Shown: piece after piece, positions 15,211 to 23,899 of the stretch
Position numbering within the stretch: position 1 is the stretch's first letter
Layout: every line of letters begins with the position of its first letter
Source of the DNA: Halomonas ventosae
Lineage (GTDB): Bacteria; Pseudomonadota; Gammaproteobacteria; Pseudomonadales; Halomonadaceae
DNA: 64,000 nt
Reading direction: 5' to 3'
NCBI RefSeq assembly: GCF_004363555.1
Contig: NZ_SNZJ01000007.1
Span: 124,001 to 188,000, forward strand
The notes under the pieces: generated by a model
The model's database searches: none
What the model saw: only the letters and a program-made list of their open reading frames with translations
What the model was told of the DNA's origin: nothing
Position numbers and translations under genes: made by a program

Positions 15211-16525
15211 TTTCTCGCAAGTCATTTTCTCGCAAGACACGGAAGTCCAGGAAGTGGGTGGCGCAGGAGATGCAGGGGTCGTAGTTGCGGATCACCATCT
15301 CGCCGTGCAGGCGCAGGGCATCGTCGTCACGCTCCAGGCCGAAGCGCGTGAGGCTCGCCGCGAGGTCCTCCTCCATCCGCGCCTGGTTCTGGCTGGTCGG
15401 GGGGACGATCCGGGCCTCGACGACCCGGGCCTGATCGTCCAGCGCATAGCGGTGCCAGAGGATGCCGCGGGGGGCCTCGGTGCAGCCGACGCCGACCCCG
15501 GCCCGGGCGGGCGCCTCGGCATGGGGCTCGGCGGCGGGGTCGTAGTCCTCGGTGAGGCGCAGCGCCTCGGCGAGGGCGACATGCATCTCCACCGCCCGGG
15601 CGACGATGCTGTGGAACATGTTGCGGCTGGGAAAGCGCACGCCGAGGTCGTCGAGCAGCTCTCGCAGCTCCTCGGGCAGCCGGTCGAGGTTGTTGTTGAG
15701 CCGGGCCAGTGGCCCCACCAGGTAGGGGTGGCCGTCGAGCTGGGCGTGCAGGGCGGTGGAGTGGGGGACCTGGAACTCCCGGAAGCGCTGCTCGAAGTCG
15801 GCCGGGTCAAGGTCGAGCCCCTGGTCGGAGACGATGCGGCCCGCGGTGATGGGGTAGTCGTGGTCATGGCGCAGCGAGACGGAGACGAAGTCCTGGTCGT
15901 CCTCGGGCAGCGGCAGGCCGGCTACCCAGGTGATCAGCTCGCGGGCCTCCTCGAGGCCCGCAGCCAGGTGCTCTCGAAGGGCATCGATGGCCGCCGCGTC
16001 GGGGGCATGGAAGAAGCCGCCCGGACAGATGCCGACCGGGTGCACCGAGCGGCCGCCGAAGGTGCGGATGATCTCGTTGCCGAGCCCCTGCAGGCGCAGG
16101 CCGCGGCGCACCTCGTCCGGGTAGTCCCGGGCCATCGCCGGGGCACTCTCGTAGCCGAGGAAGTCGGGGGCGGCCAGCAGGTGGATGTGCAGGCTGTGGC
16201 TCTGCAGCCACTCGCCGCAGTACATCACCCGGCGCATCGCCTCCACCCAGGGGCTCGGCGTGACGCCGAGGATCGACTCGATCGCCGCCACCGCACTCAT
16301 CTGGTAGGCCACGGGGCAGATGCCGCAGATGCGGGCCACGCTGTCGATCACGTCCTGGGTGCTGCGCCCCTCGAGCAGCTTCTCGAACAGCCGGGGCGGC
16401 TCGAAGATGCGCAGCGTCAGCGCCTCGATCCGGCCGGCCGCGATGCGGATGTCCAGCGCCCCCTCGCCCTCGACCCGCGCCAGGATGGGTACATGGATCT
16501 CGCCGGTTCGCGTGTCGTGACTCAT
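15194..16525 (-). CDS. hydA: Group 3b [NiFe]-hydrogenase large (alpha) subunit
   Basis: Catalytic subunit of 443 residues, with no export signal, so cytoplasmic. Both cysteine pairs that bind the NiFe(CN)2CO site are intact: RICGIC at 66-71 and DPCISC at 416-421. The endopeptidase should cut after His424 (CATH), releasing 19 residues that contain a duplicated LREND. Subunit order and the small subunit place it with the NADP-linked (sulf)hydrogenases of group 3b. These couple H2 oxidation or evolution to NADP(H), and in archaea also reduce sulfur. Its ATG overlaps the delta-subunit stop as ATGA; its 3' end overlaps the endopeptidase start. Confidence 0.94.
   Translation of the reverse strand: MSHDTRTGEIHVPILARVEGEGALDIRIAAGRIEALTLRIFEPPRLFEKLLEGRSTQDVIDSVARICGICPVAYQMSAVAAIESILGVTPSPWVEAMRRVMYCGEWLQSHSLHIHLLAAPDFLGYESAPAMARDYPDEVRRGLRLQGLGNEIIRTFGGRSVHPVGICPGGFFHAPDAAAIDALREHLAAGLEEARELITWVAGLPLPEDDQDFVSVSLRHDHDYPITAGRIVSDQGLDLDPADFEQRFREFQVPHSTALHAQLDGHPYLVGPLARLNNNLDRLPEELRELLDDLGVRFPSRNMFHSIVARAVEMHVALAEALRLTEDYDPAAEPHAEAPARAGVGVGCTEAPRGILWHRYALDDQARVVEARIVPPTSQNQARMEEDLAASLTRFGLERDDDALRLHGEMVIRNYDPCISCATHFLDFRVLRENDLRENDWRR
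15206..15235. repeat. Perfect 15-base tandem duplication at the hydA/endopeptidase junction
   Basis: Two identical 15-base units, GTCATTTTCTCGCAA on the plus strand. In the hydA frame they encode LREND twice, inside the peptide that is cleaved off. In the endopeptidase frame they duplicate the start codon and the GAGA before it. Confidence 0.9.
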
Positions 16526-17343
16526 CCCTGCTCCTCCTCGCCGCCCTGACGCGTGATGACCCGGGCCTGCCAGTCCAGGCCCTCGCTCCGGAACGGTTCG
16601 GCATGGCCGTTGATGAACAGCAGGCGCCGGGCGATGTCGCCTGCCGGCATGCCGGTATCGGCCAGGTGGCTGGCCAGGGCCGAGACGTTGGCCTGGACGG
16701 CGGGCCCGTAGCAGGCGTAGCAGTCGCGCTGCCAGCGGGGGCAGATCGCGCCGCAGCCGGTGCTGGTGACCGGGCCCATGCAGGGCTGGCCCTTGGCGAC
16801 CATCACGCACACCGCCTGCTGGCGCTTGCACTCCATGCAGACCGCACTGTGGTCGACCCGGGGCAGATGGCCGGCCAGCAGCGACTTGGTGGCGCCGAGC
16901 ACCTGTTCGCCGCTGACCGGGCAGCCCCAGAGTTCCAGGTCGACCTTGACGCTCTCGGCAATCGGGGTCGAGTCGGCGAGCAGGTCGATATGCTCGGGCT
17001 GGGCATAGACCCCGGATACCCACTCATCGGCGTCGTGGAGGTTGCGCAGCGCCTGGATGCCGCCGGCGGTGGCACAGGCGCCGATGGTGACCAGGTAGCG
17101 ACTGCGCTGGCGGATGCCGCGCAGGCGAGCGGCGTCCTGGGAGGTGGCCACGCTGCCCTCGACGAAGGCGATTTCGACCTCGGCCTCCTCGTCGACCGGC
17201 CCGGCCTCGGCGAAGTGCAGGATATCGACGGTCTCGGCCAGGGCCAGCAGGGGCTCGCCCAGGTTGAGGAAGGCCAGCTGGCAGCCGTCGCAGGAGCTGA
17301 ACTTGTGCACGGCGATGCGTGGGCGGCGGGTCGCGGTGGCCAT
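16522..17343 (-). CDS. hydD: Group 3b [NiFe]-hydrogenase small (delta) subunit
   Basis: Electron-transfer subunit of 273 residues without a Tat signal. The N-terminal SSCDGCQLAFLNL gives the first two ligands of the proximal [4Fe-4S] cluster. CATAGG, WGCPVSG and a cysteine-rich C-terminal half (CMEC, CMGPV, CGAICP, CYACYGP) supply the remaining ligands for up to three clusters. It passes electrons from the NiFe site to the beta and gamma subunits. The ATG lies two bases after the gamma-subunit stop. Confidence 0.93.
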   Translation of the reverse strand: MATATRRPRIAVHKFSSCDGCQLAFLNLGEPLLALAETVDILHFAEAGPVDEEAEVEIAFVEGSVATSQDAARLRGIRQRSRYLVTIGACATAGGIQALRNLHDADEWVSGVYAQPEHIDLLADSTPIAESVKVDLELWGCPVSGEQVLGATKSLLAGHLPRVDHSAVCMECKRQQAVCVMVAKGQPCMGPVTSTGCGAICPRWQRDCYACYGPAVQANVSALASHLADTGMPAGDIARRLLFINGHAEPFRSEGLDWQARVITRQGGEEEQG

Positions 17344-17345
17344 GG

Positions 17346-18179
17346 TCAGACTCCCTTGTGCGACAGGTAGGGCGCCAGTTCCCGGCAGGTGAAGACCGGG
17401 CCGTCACGGCACACGAACTTGGGCCCCAGCTGGCAGCGGCCGCAGGAGCCGATGGCGCAGTGCATGTTGCGCTCCATGCTGAGCCAGATCCGCTCTTCCG
17501 GCACCTGGCGCTCGCGCATCGCCTTGATCACCGCCCGCATCATGCCCTCGGGCCCGCAGATGAAGACCGAGCAGCGCGCCGGGTCGAAGTCGATGCGCTC
17601 GAAGAACTGGGTCACCGGTCCGGTATGCCAGGGCCAGAACGTATCGCCGGTGTCGGCGGTCAGGTAGACCTCGACGTCGGGGTGCCAGCGCCAGGCGTCG
17701 TAGCGGTCGCGCCAGATCAGGTCGTTGGAGTGTTTGACCCCCTGGATGATATGCAGCCGGCCGTAGCGTCCGCGTCGGTGCAGGACGTACTCGATCAGCG
17801 AGACCGACGGCGCGCAGCCCAGCCCGCCGGTGACAATCAGCAGGTCGGTACCCTCGGCCTCCTCCGTGGGCCAGCCGCGACCGTAGGGGCCGCGCAGGCC
17901 GAGCCGGTCGCCGACCTCGAGCCGCCCCAGGTTGCGGGTGACCGAGCCGACCTTGCGGATGGTGTGGTCGATCATCGCCCGCTCGTCGGGGTCGGAGACG
18001 ATGGAGATCGGCACCTCGCCCATGCCCGGCAGGTAGAGCATGTTGAACTGGCCCATCGTGAAGCGGTAGGCGGCCTGCACCTCGGGGTCGGTGAAGCGCA
18101 GCTGCAGGCTGAACATGTCCGGGGTCTCGTCCCTGCAGCCGACGACCTCGGCCTCGAAGGGCACCAGCGCGCTGGTCAT
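17346..18179 (-). CDS. hydG: Group 3b hydrogenase gamma subunit, FAD/NAD(P)H-binding diaphorase
   Basis: Protein of 277 residues related to dihydroorotate dehydrogenase PyrK and ferredoxin-NADP reductases. An FAD domain (PGMGEVPISIVSD, then LGLRGPYGRGW) and an NAD(P) domain (IVTGGLGCAPS, then FICGPEGMM) are visible. The C-terminal C(x4)C(x2)C...C pattern around CAIGSCGRCQLG should bind a [2Fe-2S] cluster. It exchanges hydride with NADP(H). It overlaps the beta-subunit stop as ATGA. Confidence 0.92.
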   Translation of the reverse strand: MTSALVPFEAEVVGCRDETPDMFSLQLRFTDPEVQAAYRFTMGQFNMLYLPGMGEVPISIVSDPDERAMIDHTIRKVGSVTRNLGRLEVGDRLGLRGPYGRGWPTEEAEGTDLLIVTGGLGCAPSVSLIEYVLHRRGRYGRLHIIQGVKHSNDLIWRDRYDAWRWHPDVEVYLTADTGDTFWPWHTGPVTQFFERIDFDPARCSVFICGPEGMMRAVIKAMRERQVPEERIWLSMERNMHCAIGSCGRCQLGPKFVCRDGPVFTCRELAPYLSHKGV

Positions 18180-19294
18180 GGCGTGTCCTCCCCATCGGGG
18201 GCCTTGGAAAGCGCCTCCAACTCTTCGGTCACGTCGATGCCCACCGGGCACCAGGCGATGCAGCGGCCGCAGCCCACGCAGCCGCTGCGGCCGTACTGCT
18301 CCACCCAGGTGCCGAACTTGTGGGTCAGCCACTGCCGATAGCGCTGGGGCCGCTCGGCGCGGATGACGGTACCATGGATGTAGCTGTGGTCGGGGTCGAA
18401 GCAGCTGCCCCACTGCCGGCCGTGGCTGGCCGTCTGGCCGTCCAGGGAGAGTTCGTCGACGTGGGTCTGGCAGAAGCAGGTGGGGCAGACCGCGGTGCAG
18501 TTGCCGCAGGTCAGGCATCGGTCGTTGAGGCTCTGCCAGTGCGGATGGTCGACGGCCGCCTGCAGCATCTCCGGGAGCGAGGTGTCGGGCAGGCCGCGCG
18601 TCTGCTGGCGGGTGGCACGCTCGACCCCGGCCTCCACCTGCTCGAGCTGGTCATGGCTTGCCAGGGTCGTCTCCAGGGTGTCGAGGATGGCCTGGCCCTC
18701 CTGGGTGTGGGCCTCCACCACGAAGCCGTCGTCGAGTTCCGAGAGCGCCAGGTCGAAGCCGTGCTGGGCCCGCGGGCCATCCCCGGTAGCGGTACAGAAG
18801 CAGGTGGCCGCGGAGCGCATGCAGTTGACGGCGACCAGGAAGAGGTTCTGGCGTCGCTCGCGATAGTGCGGGTCCGGGTGGGCGTCATGCAGGAAGTGGC
18901 GGTCATGGATCGCCAGCGCCGCGAGATCGCAGGCGCGTACGCCAATGACCGCCGTCGGCTGGGCCTCGGGGGGCTGCTCGCGAAACACCAGGCGGCCGTC
19001 GGGCTGTCGCTCGCTTCGCCACAGGGTCTCGCGAGGGGCAAAGGTCAGCGGTTTGATCGCCTGGGGGCCGGTGGCCCAGTCGAAGACGCGTCCGGAGTCG
19101 GTGCGCTCGAGCCGGTAGCGGCCGGGGGCCTGGTCGTCGATGATCCCGACAGGCAGCTGCTCCACCGCCGAGAGGGGCTCGAAGAGGATGGCATGGTCGC
19201 GCACCCGGGGCCCGATGACCTCATAGCCCGCCTCCACCAGCCGGTCGAGGAGTGACTGGAGGCGCTCGCGGGCGAGAAAGTGCCGTACCTTCAT
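18176..19294 (-). CDS. hydB: Group 3b hydrogenase beta subunit, two [4Fe-4S] clusters
   Basis: Protein of 372 residues with the SHI beta/AsrA-like layout. A long N-terminal region has conserved RACDLAAL and CFC. A ferredoxin-like pair of clusters then follows: CLTCGNCTAVCPTC and CVGCGRCIAWCP. It wires the small subunit to the flavin subunit. AsrA of anaerobic sulfite reductase is the main alternative, but the direct gamma-delta-alpha neighbours settle the role. The ATG at 19294 is in a weak ribosome-site context, about 50 bases after hypE ends. Confidence 0.92.
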   Translation of the reverse strand: MKVRHFLARERLQSLLDRLVEAGYEVIGPRVRDHAILFEPLSAVEQLPVGIIDDQAPGRYRLERTDSGRVFDWATGPQAIKPLTFAPRETLWRSERQPDGRLVFREQPPEAQPTAVIGVRACDLAALAIHDRHFLHDAHPDPHYRERRQNLFLVAVNCMRSAATCFCTATGDGPRAQHGFDLALSELDDGFVVEAHTQEGQAILDTLETTLASHDQLEQVEAGVERATRQQTRGLPDTSLPEMLQAAVDHPHWQSLNDRCLTCGNCTAVCPTCFCQTHVDELSLDGQTASHGRQWGSCFDPDHSYIHGTVIRAERPQRYRQWLTHKFGTWVEQYGRSGCVGCGRCIAWCPVGIDVTEELEALSKAPDGEDTP

Positions 19295-19342
19295 GGTGCC
19301 GTGTCCCCTTCAACGATCGTCAGGTGGCGGGCGCCGCCTCGC

Positions 19343-20371
19343 TCAGCAGATGCGCGGCAGCGGGTCGTCCTCGAGCTCCTGCAGGAGGCGCTCGCCGCCC
19401 CACTCGTTGACCAGCAGCAGCCGGTCGTGGTGCGGGTCGAGTGCGCCGATCCGCTGCGTCCCTCGCCCCTGCGGCAATGCCTGCCAGCGGCGCAGGGCCT
19501 CGTCGGCCTCGTCCTCGGCCACGATGGCGACCACCCGCCCCTCGCAGGCCAGATAGAGGGGGTCGTAGCCCAGCATGTCGCAGACGCTGCGCACGCTGCC
19601 ACGGATCGGCAGGCGTGGCTCCTCGAGCGTCACGCCGAGCCCTGTGGCCTGGATCACCTCGTGCAGCACCGTCGCGAGGCCGCCGCGGGTCGGGTCGCGC
19701 ATGAAGCGCAGGCCGGGCATCGTCAGCAGCGCCCGGGTCAGGGGCAGCACGCTGGCGCTGTCGGAGGCCAGGTTGCCGCTCAGGCCGAATTCCTCGCGGG
19801 CCAGCATCACGGCGATGCCATGATCGCCCAGCGGCCCGCTGACCAGCACCGCATCCCCCGCACGAATGCCGCCGGTGCCGAGGGTAAGCCCGGCGGGCCG
19901 CGTGCCGATCCCGGACACGCCGAAGTAGAGCCCGCCGCAGAGCCCGCGCGGTAGAACCTTGGTGTCGCCGGCCACCACCTGGACATCGCAGGCCCTGGCG
20001 GCCTTGGCCAGGCTGGCAACGATCCGCTCGAGCGCCTCGAGCGGCAGCCCCTCCTCCAGGAAGGCGTTGAGGCTCAGGTAGCGCGGGGTCGCCCCGCAGA
20101 CGGCGAGGTCGTTGACGGTGCCGTGCACCGCCAGGCTGCCGATGTCGCCCCCGGCGAAGAACAGCGGCTGCACGGTGACCCCGTCGCTGGTGAAGACCAG
20201 CTCGTGGTCGCCGTCCGGGAAGGGGGGCAGGATGGCGGCATCGGCCAGCGGCGCCAGCCAGGGATTGCCCAGCTGGCGGATGAACATCGCATCGATCAGC
20301 TGGCGCATGAGGCGCCCGCCGTTGCCGTGGGCCAGGGTGACGGTGGCCGTGTCGGGACCGGGCTGGGTCAC
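19343..20371 (-). CDS. hypE: Hydrogenase maturation protein HypE
   Basis: PurM-like ATPase of 342 residues that dehydrates the S-carbamoyl group on its own C-terminal cysteine to a cyanide ligand for iron. The terminal PRIC, with the acceptor Cys342, is intact. AHGNGG near the N-terminus and DPTRGGLAT in the second domain are typical. The start is a GTG lying directly after the TGA of the HypD-HypF gene, so the two should be translationally coupled. That suits the known HypE-HypF and HypE-HypCD transfers. Confidence 0.95.
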   Translation of the reverse strand: MTQPGPDTATVTLAHGNGGRLMRQLIDAMFIRQLGNPWLAPLADAAILPPFPDGDHELVFTSDGVTVQPLFFAGGDIGSLAVHGTVNDLAVCGATPRYLSLNAFLEEGLPLEALERIVASLAKAARACDVQVVAGDTKVLPRGLCGGLYFGVSGIGTRPAGLTLGTGGIRAGDAVLVSGPLGDHGIAVMLAREEFGLSGNLASDSASVLPLTRALLTMPGLRFMRDPTRGGLATVLHEVIQATGLGVTLEEPRLPIRGSVRSVCDMLGYDPLYLACEGRVVAIVAEDEADEALRRWQALPQGRGTQRIGALDPHHDRLLLVNEWGGERLLQELEDDPLPRIC

Positions 20372-23300
20372 TCACTCCTCCTCATGCCGTGACAGTCGGG
20401 CCAGGCCCTCCATGACCTGGCCGACACTGATGGCGGCGTCGTTGCAGGGCAGCCGTTCGTGCAGGAGCACCCTGAAGCCGTCCTCCTCCAGGGCTGCCAC
20501 GGCCCCCTCGGTCAGCCGGCGATTCTGGAACACGCCACCGGTGAGGCCGAGGGTCTCCACCCCGGTCGCCTCCCGAGCCGCCCCGGCCTGGCGGCACAGC
20601 ACCCGCACCAGGGTGGCATGGAAGTCCGCGGCGCGCCGTTCCGGGGCGAGGCGTGCGTCATGGAGGTGACGGATCAGCGGGCGCCAGTCACAGCGTAGCA
20701 CCCCGTCCGGGTCGCGTCGGTGGGGAAGCTTGAGCGGCTGGCCGTCGCGCTCCTCGTTGCTCTGGGCCAGCGCCTCGAGCCGCATGGCGGCCTGGGCCTC
20801 GTGGCTGACCCGTGGCATCGGGACGAGCAGGGCCGCGGCGGCATCGAACAGCCGGCCCACGGCGGAACAGGCGGGGGCATTGAGGCGCCGCTCCCAGGCC
20901 GCTCGCAGCAGGGCCAGCTCCTCGCCGGTGCCCTCGGCGACCGGCCCCTCGAGGCCGCTCTGCCAGCCCAGGGTGGTGGCCAGGCGCCAGGGCTCCCGGA
21001 TGGCCGCCTCCCCGCCGGGCAGGGCAAAGGGCGCGAACGACGCATGGCGTTGCCAGTGGCCGGGGCGGCCGAGCAGGGCCTCGCCACCCCACAGGGTGCC
21101 GTCCGGGCCCAGCCCGGTGCCGTCCCAGGTGAACACCAGGGTCGGTTCCCGGAAGCGGCCGTGCTCCCCGCACAGGGCGGCAGCATGGGCGTGGTGATGG
21201 GCGACCTCCCGGCACGCCAGGCCGCTGTCGCGGGCCCAGCGGGTGCTGTGGTAGCCACGGTGGGCATCATGCAGGACGAGCTCGGGGCGCACGCCATACA
21301 GCCCGGCCAGAGTCTCGATCTGCCGCGCGAAGGCCTGCTGGGTGCGCAGCGCCGACAGCTCGCCGATGTGCGGCGACAGCACCAGCCGTGCCTCCCAGGC
21401 CAGGCAGACCGTGCTCTTCTGCTGGGCACCCACGGCGAGCACGGCCCGGGGCAGGCGCCAGGGCAGCTCGAGCTCGAGGGGGCTGCTGCCCCGCCCCGGA
21501 CGCAGCGGCCGCGCCCTGCCGGCGATGGGCCGCCGGATGCCGTCATCCACGGGGTGCAGGATGGGGCGGTCATGGTGCAGGAAGGCATCGGCCACCCGGC
21601 CCAGGCGCTGCTCCGCCATGGCCCGGTCGGCGATGATCGGCTCGCCGGCGACATTGGCCGAGGTGGCGACCAGCGGGCGCGCCAGGGCCTCCATCAGCAG
21701 GTGGTGCAGGGGCGCATAGGGCAGCAGTACGCCGACCTCGTCGAGCCCGGGGGCGAGGCCCGCCTCGAGCCCGTGGTCGGCCCGCAGCGGGAGCAGCACC
21801 ACCGGCCGCTCGTCGGCGAGCAGGGCCTCGGCGGCTGCCGGGTCCAGCCGGGCATGGCGGCGCACGACCTCCAGGCCATCCTCGCCCTGCCACGGGACCA
21901 TCACGGCGAACGGCTTGTGCGGCCGATGCTTGCGCTCGCGCAGGGTCGCCAGCGCCGCCGGGTTGCCGGCATCGGCCATCAGGTGGTAGCCACCGACCCC
22001 CTTCACGGCGACGATCCGGCCTTCGGCCAGCGCCGCTATGGCGGCCGCCAGCGCCTCCCCGGGATCCGTGAGCGTCCGGTTGCCCTCCACGCCCCCCTCT
22101 ACAAACGTCAGCCGCGGCCCGCACTGCGGGCAGCCGATCGACTGGGCATGGAAGCGTCGGCTCTGGGGGTCGTCGTATTCCCGCCGGCACTCGGGGCAGA
22201 GCGGAAAGGCCTTGAGGCTGGTGCGTGCCCGATCGTAGGGCAGCCGCTCGATCACGCTGTAGCGCGGGCCGCACTGGTCGCAGTGGGTGAAGGGGTAGCC
22301 GTGGTGGCGGTCCTGCGGGTCGTGCATCTCCGCCAGGCACGCCGGGCACACCGGGGTGTCCAGTGGCAGGTGGATCGCGCCGCCCGGGTCGCCGTCGCTC
22401 TGCCGGATCACGAACGGTCGGGCCGCGTCCGGCGGGCTCAGCGTCGCCGGGATCGTCTCGCGGCGAGCGAGGCGCGGGCGCGCCAGCCGCGGCGCCTCGG
22501 CGAGCAGTGCCCGCTCGAAGGCGTCCAGCCGGTCGGCGCTTCCCTGGGCCTCGATCACCACCTTGCCGCCGCTGTTGCGCACCTGGCCCGCGAGGTCCCG
22601 CCGGCTGGCCAGCCGCTGGACGAAGGGCCGGAACCCCACGCCCTGGACCACGCCGGCCAGCACCCAGCGTCGCGCCTCCTGGTCGGGGGCTCTCTCGATC
22701 GGGGCTGTCTCACCAGGGTCAGTCTCACCAGGGTCAGTCGCACCAGGGGCAGCTTCGACCGGGGTGGCGGCGATCCGCCCGGCGGGCGCGTCCTGCGTCG
22801 GCCGAACGCCGTGGCTCCACCAGATCCGGCAGGCGCCCTCCTCGGAGACCATGCAGGGGCCCACCGGGCTCTCGGGCCGGCAGGCGCTGCCGTAGAGCCG
22901 GCACTGCGGTGGCCGGATCCGGCCCAGCACCACCTCGGCGCAGTCGCAGCCGGGCGGCATCTCGCCGCGCCGTGCGTAGGCGGCCTCGAACACCCCGGGA
23001 AAGTGTCGGCGGGCATCTCGCTCGGCCAGGGTCGTCGTGCAGCCGTAGCCGGAGTCGGGCAGGGGGCCGATGCCGCGCCACTCGGCGTCGGTGATCTCGA
23101 ACAGCTCGCCCATCAGCGCCTGTGCCCGACGGTTGCCGGCGGCGGTGACGCACTGCGGGTAGGCGTTGTCGAGCCGCGGGGCCCGGTCGAGCGCCTGCCT
23201 GAGTACCGCATGCAGGCCCGCCAGGATCAGGCCGGGGGTGAAGCCGGCCACGGCAGTGGGCAGCCCGTGCGCCTCGGGCACGAAGCGCCACTGCTCGGCG

Positions 23301-23896
23301 CCCATGATGGTGGCCACATGCCCCGGGGCGATCAGCGCATCGAAGCCTGGCGCGCCGTCCTCGAGCAGGTGGGCGATGGCCGGCCAGGTCTGGCGGGCGC
23401 TGAGCAGCAGCAGCAGGTTATCCGGCAGGTCCGTGCGGGAGAAGAGGGCGGCGATCGGTGCCGTGGTCGTCTCGAAGCCGGCGGCGAAGAAGACCACTCG
23501 CTTTCCGGGATGCTGGCGGGCCAGCGTCAGCACTTCGCCGGGGGAGGCGACCGGGACCACCCGGCCGCCGAGGGCGCGGGCGGCCTGCAGGGAGCGCGGC
23601 TCCCGCCGGGGGGCATTGCAGGGCACCCGGACCATGTCGCCGAAGGTGGCGACGATGACGTCGTCCGCGAGGCTCAGGGCCACCGCGGCATGGATGTCCT
23701 CCTCGGGGCAGACACAGACGGGGCAACCCGGCCCGGGGATCAGTTCCAGGTAGTCGGGCAGCACCTTGCGCAGGCCGGCATGGGTGATGGTGCGCTCGTG
23801 GCCGCCGCAGACGTTCATGATCCGCAGGTGACCCGATGCCGGCCGGGGCAGGGCGCGGATCCGGTCCAGCCACTCGCCGGGCGTGGGGAGCGCCAT
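20372..23896 (-). CDS. hypDF: HypD-HypF fusion, bifunctional hydrogenase cyanide-ligand maturase
   Basis: One open frame of 1174 residues joins two maturases that are normally separate. Residues 1-365 are HypD, the scaffold with HypC where CO and CN are loaded on iron: NVCGGHE (C30), PGPGCPVC, GFETTTAP and the C-terminal cluster cysteines. Residues 366-408 are a Pro/Ala/Thr/Glu linker containing three 5-residue repeats. Residues 409-1174 are HypF, the carbamoyltransferase: acylphosphatase domain (GVVQGVGFRPF), two zinc-finger pairs (CPAC, CDQC, CPEC, CPQC), a YrdC domain and a Kae1-like domain with HHHAHAAAL. All visible motifs of both parts are intact. It starts three bases after hypB and abuts hypE. 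Confidence 0.93.
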   Translation of the reverse strand: MALPTPGEWLDRIRALPRPASGHLRIMNVCGGHERTITHAGLRKVLPDYLELIPGPGCPVCVCPEEDIHAAVALSLADDVIVATFGDMVRVPCNAPRREPRSLQAARALGGRVVPVASPGEVLTLARQHPGKRVVFFAAGFETTTAPIAALFSRTDLPDNLLLLLSARQTWPAIAHLLEDGAPGFDALIAPGHVATIMGAEQWRFVPEAHGLPTAVAGFTPGLILAGLHAVLRQALDRAPRLDNAYPQCVTAAGNRRAQALMGELFEITDAEWRGIGPLPDSGYGCTTTLAERDARRHFPGVFEAAYARRGEMPPGCDCAEVVLGRIRPPQCRLYGSACRPESPVGPCMVSEEGACRIWWSHGVRPTQDAPAGRIAATPVEAAPGATDPGETDPGETAPIERAPDQEARRWVLAGVVQGVGFRPFVQRLASRRDLAGQVRNSGGKVVIEAQGSADRLDAFERALLAEAPRLARPRLARRETIPATLSPPDAARPFVIRQSDGDPGGAIHLPLDTPVCPACLAEMHDPQDRHHGYPFTHCDQCGPRYSVIERLPYDRARTSLKAFPLCPECRREYDDPQSRRFHAQSIGCPQCGPRLTFVEGGVEGNRTLTDPGEALAAAIAALAEGRIVAVKGVGGYHLMADAGNPAALATLRERKHRPHKPFAVMVPWQGEDGLEVVRRHARLDPAAAEALLADERPVVLLPLRADHGLEAGLAPGLDEVGVLLPYAPLHHLLMEALARPLVATSANVAGEPIIADRAMAEQRLGRVADAFLHHDRPILHPVDDGIRRPIAGRARPLRPGRGSSPLELELPWRLPRAVLAVGAQQKSTVCLAWEARLVLSPHIGELSALRTQQAFARQIETLAGLYGVRPELVLHDAHRGYHSTRWARDSGLACREVAHHHAHAAALCGEHGRFREPTLVFTWDGTGLGPDGTLWGGEALLGRPGHWQRHASFAPFALPGGEAAIREPWRLATTLGWQSGLEGPVAEGTGEELALLRAAWERRLNAPACSAVGRLFDAAAALLVPMPRVSHEAQAAMRLEALAQSNEERDGQPLKLPHRRDPDGVLRCDWRPLIRHLHDARLAPERRAADFHATLVRVLCRQAGAAREATGVETLGLTGGVFQNRRLTEGAVAALEEDGFRVLLHERLPCNDAAISVGQVMEGLARLSRHEEE
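22710..22754. repeat. Three tandem 15-base units in the HypD-HypF linker
   Basis: Units start at 22710, 22725 and 22740. The first two are identical (TCACCAGGGTCAGTC); the third has three changes. They encode the peptide repeat ATDPG-ETDPG-ETAP of the interdomain linker. Confidence 0.85.
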
Positions 23897-23899
23897 GGC

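Noticed and set aside
18176..19294. The beta subunit as anaerobic sulfite reductase subunit A.
   Set aside because: The sequence family is shared, but the next genes are a PyrK-like gamma subunit and [NiFe] small and large subunits, which fixes the hydrogenase role. No siroheme subunit is present.
22600..22840. The HypD-HypF fusion as an assembly artefact.
   Set aside because: Not fully excluded, but the 43-residue linker is in frame, rich in Pro/Ala/Glu and contains an in-frame 15-base repeat. A random frameshift or lost stop would not normally produce that.
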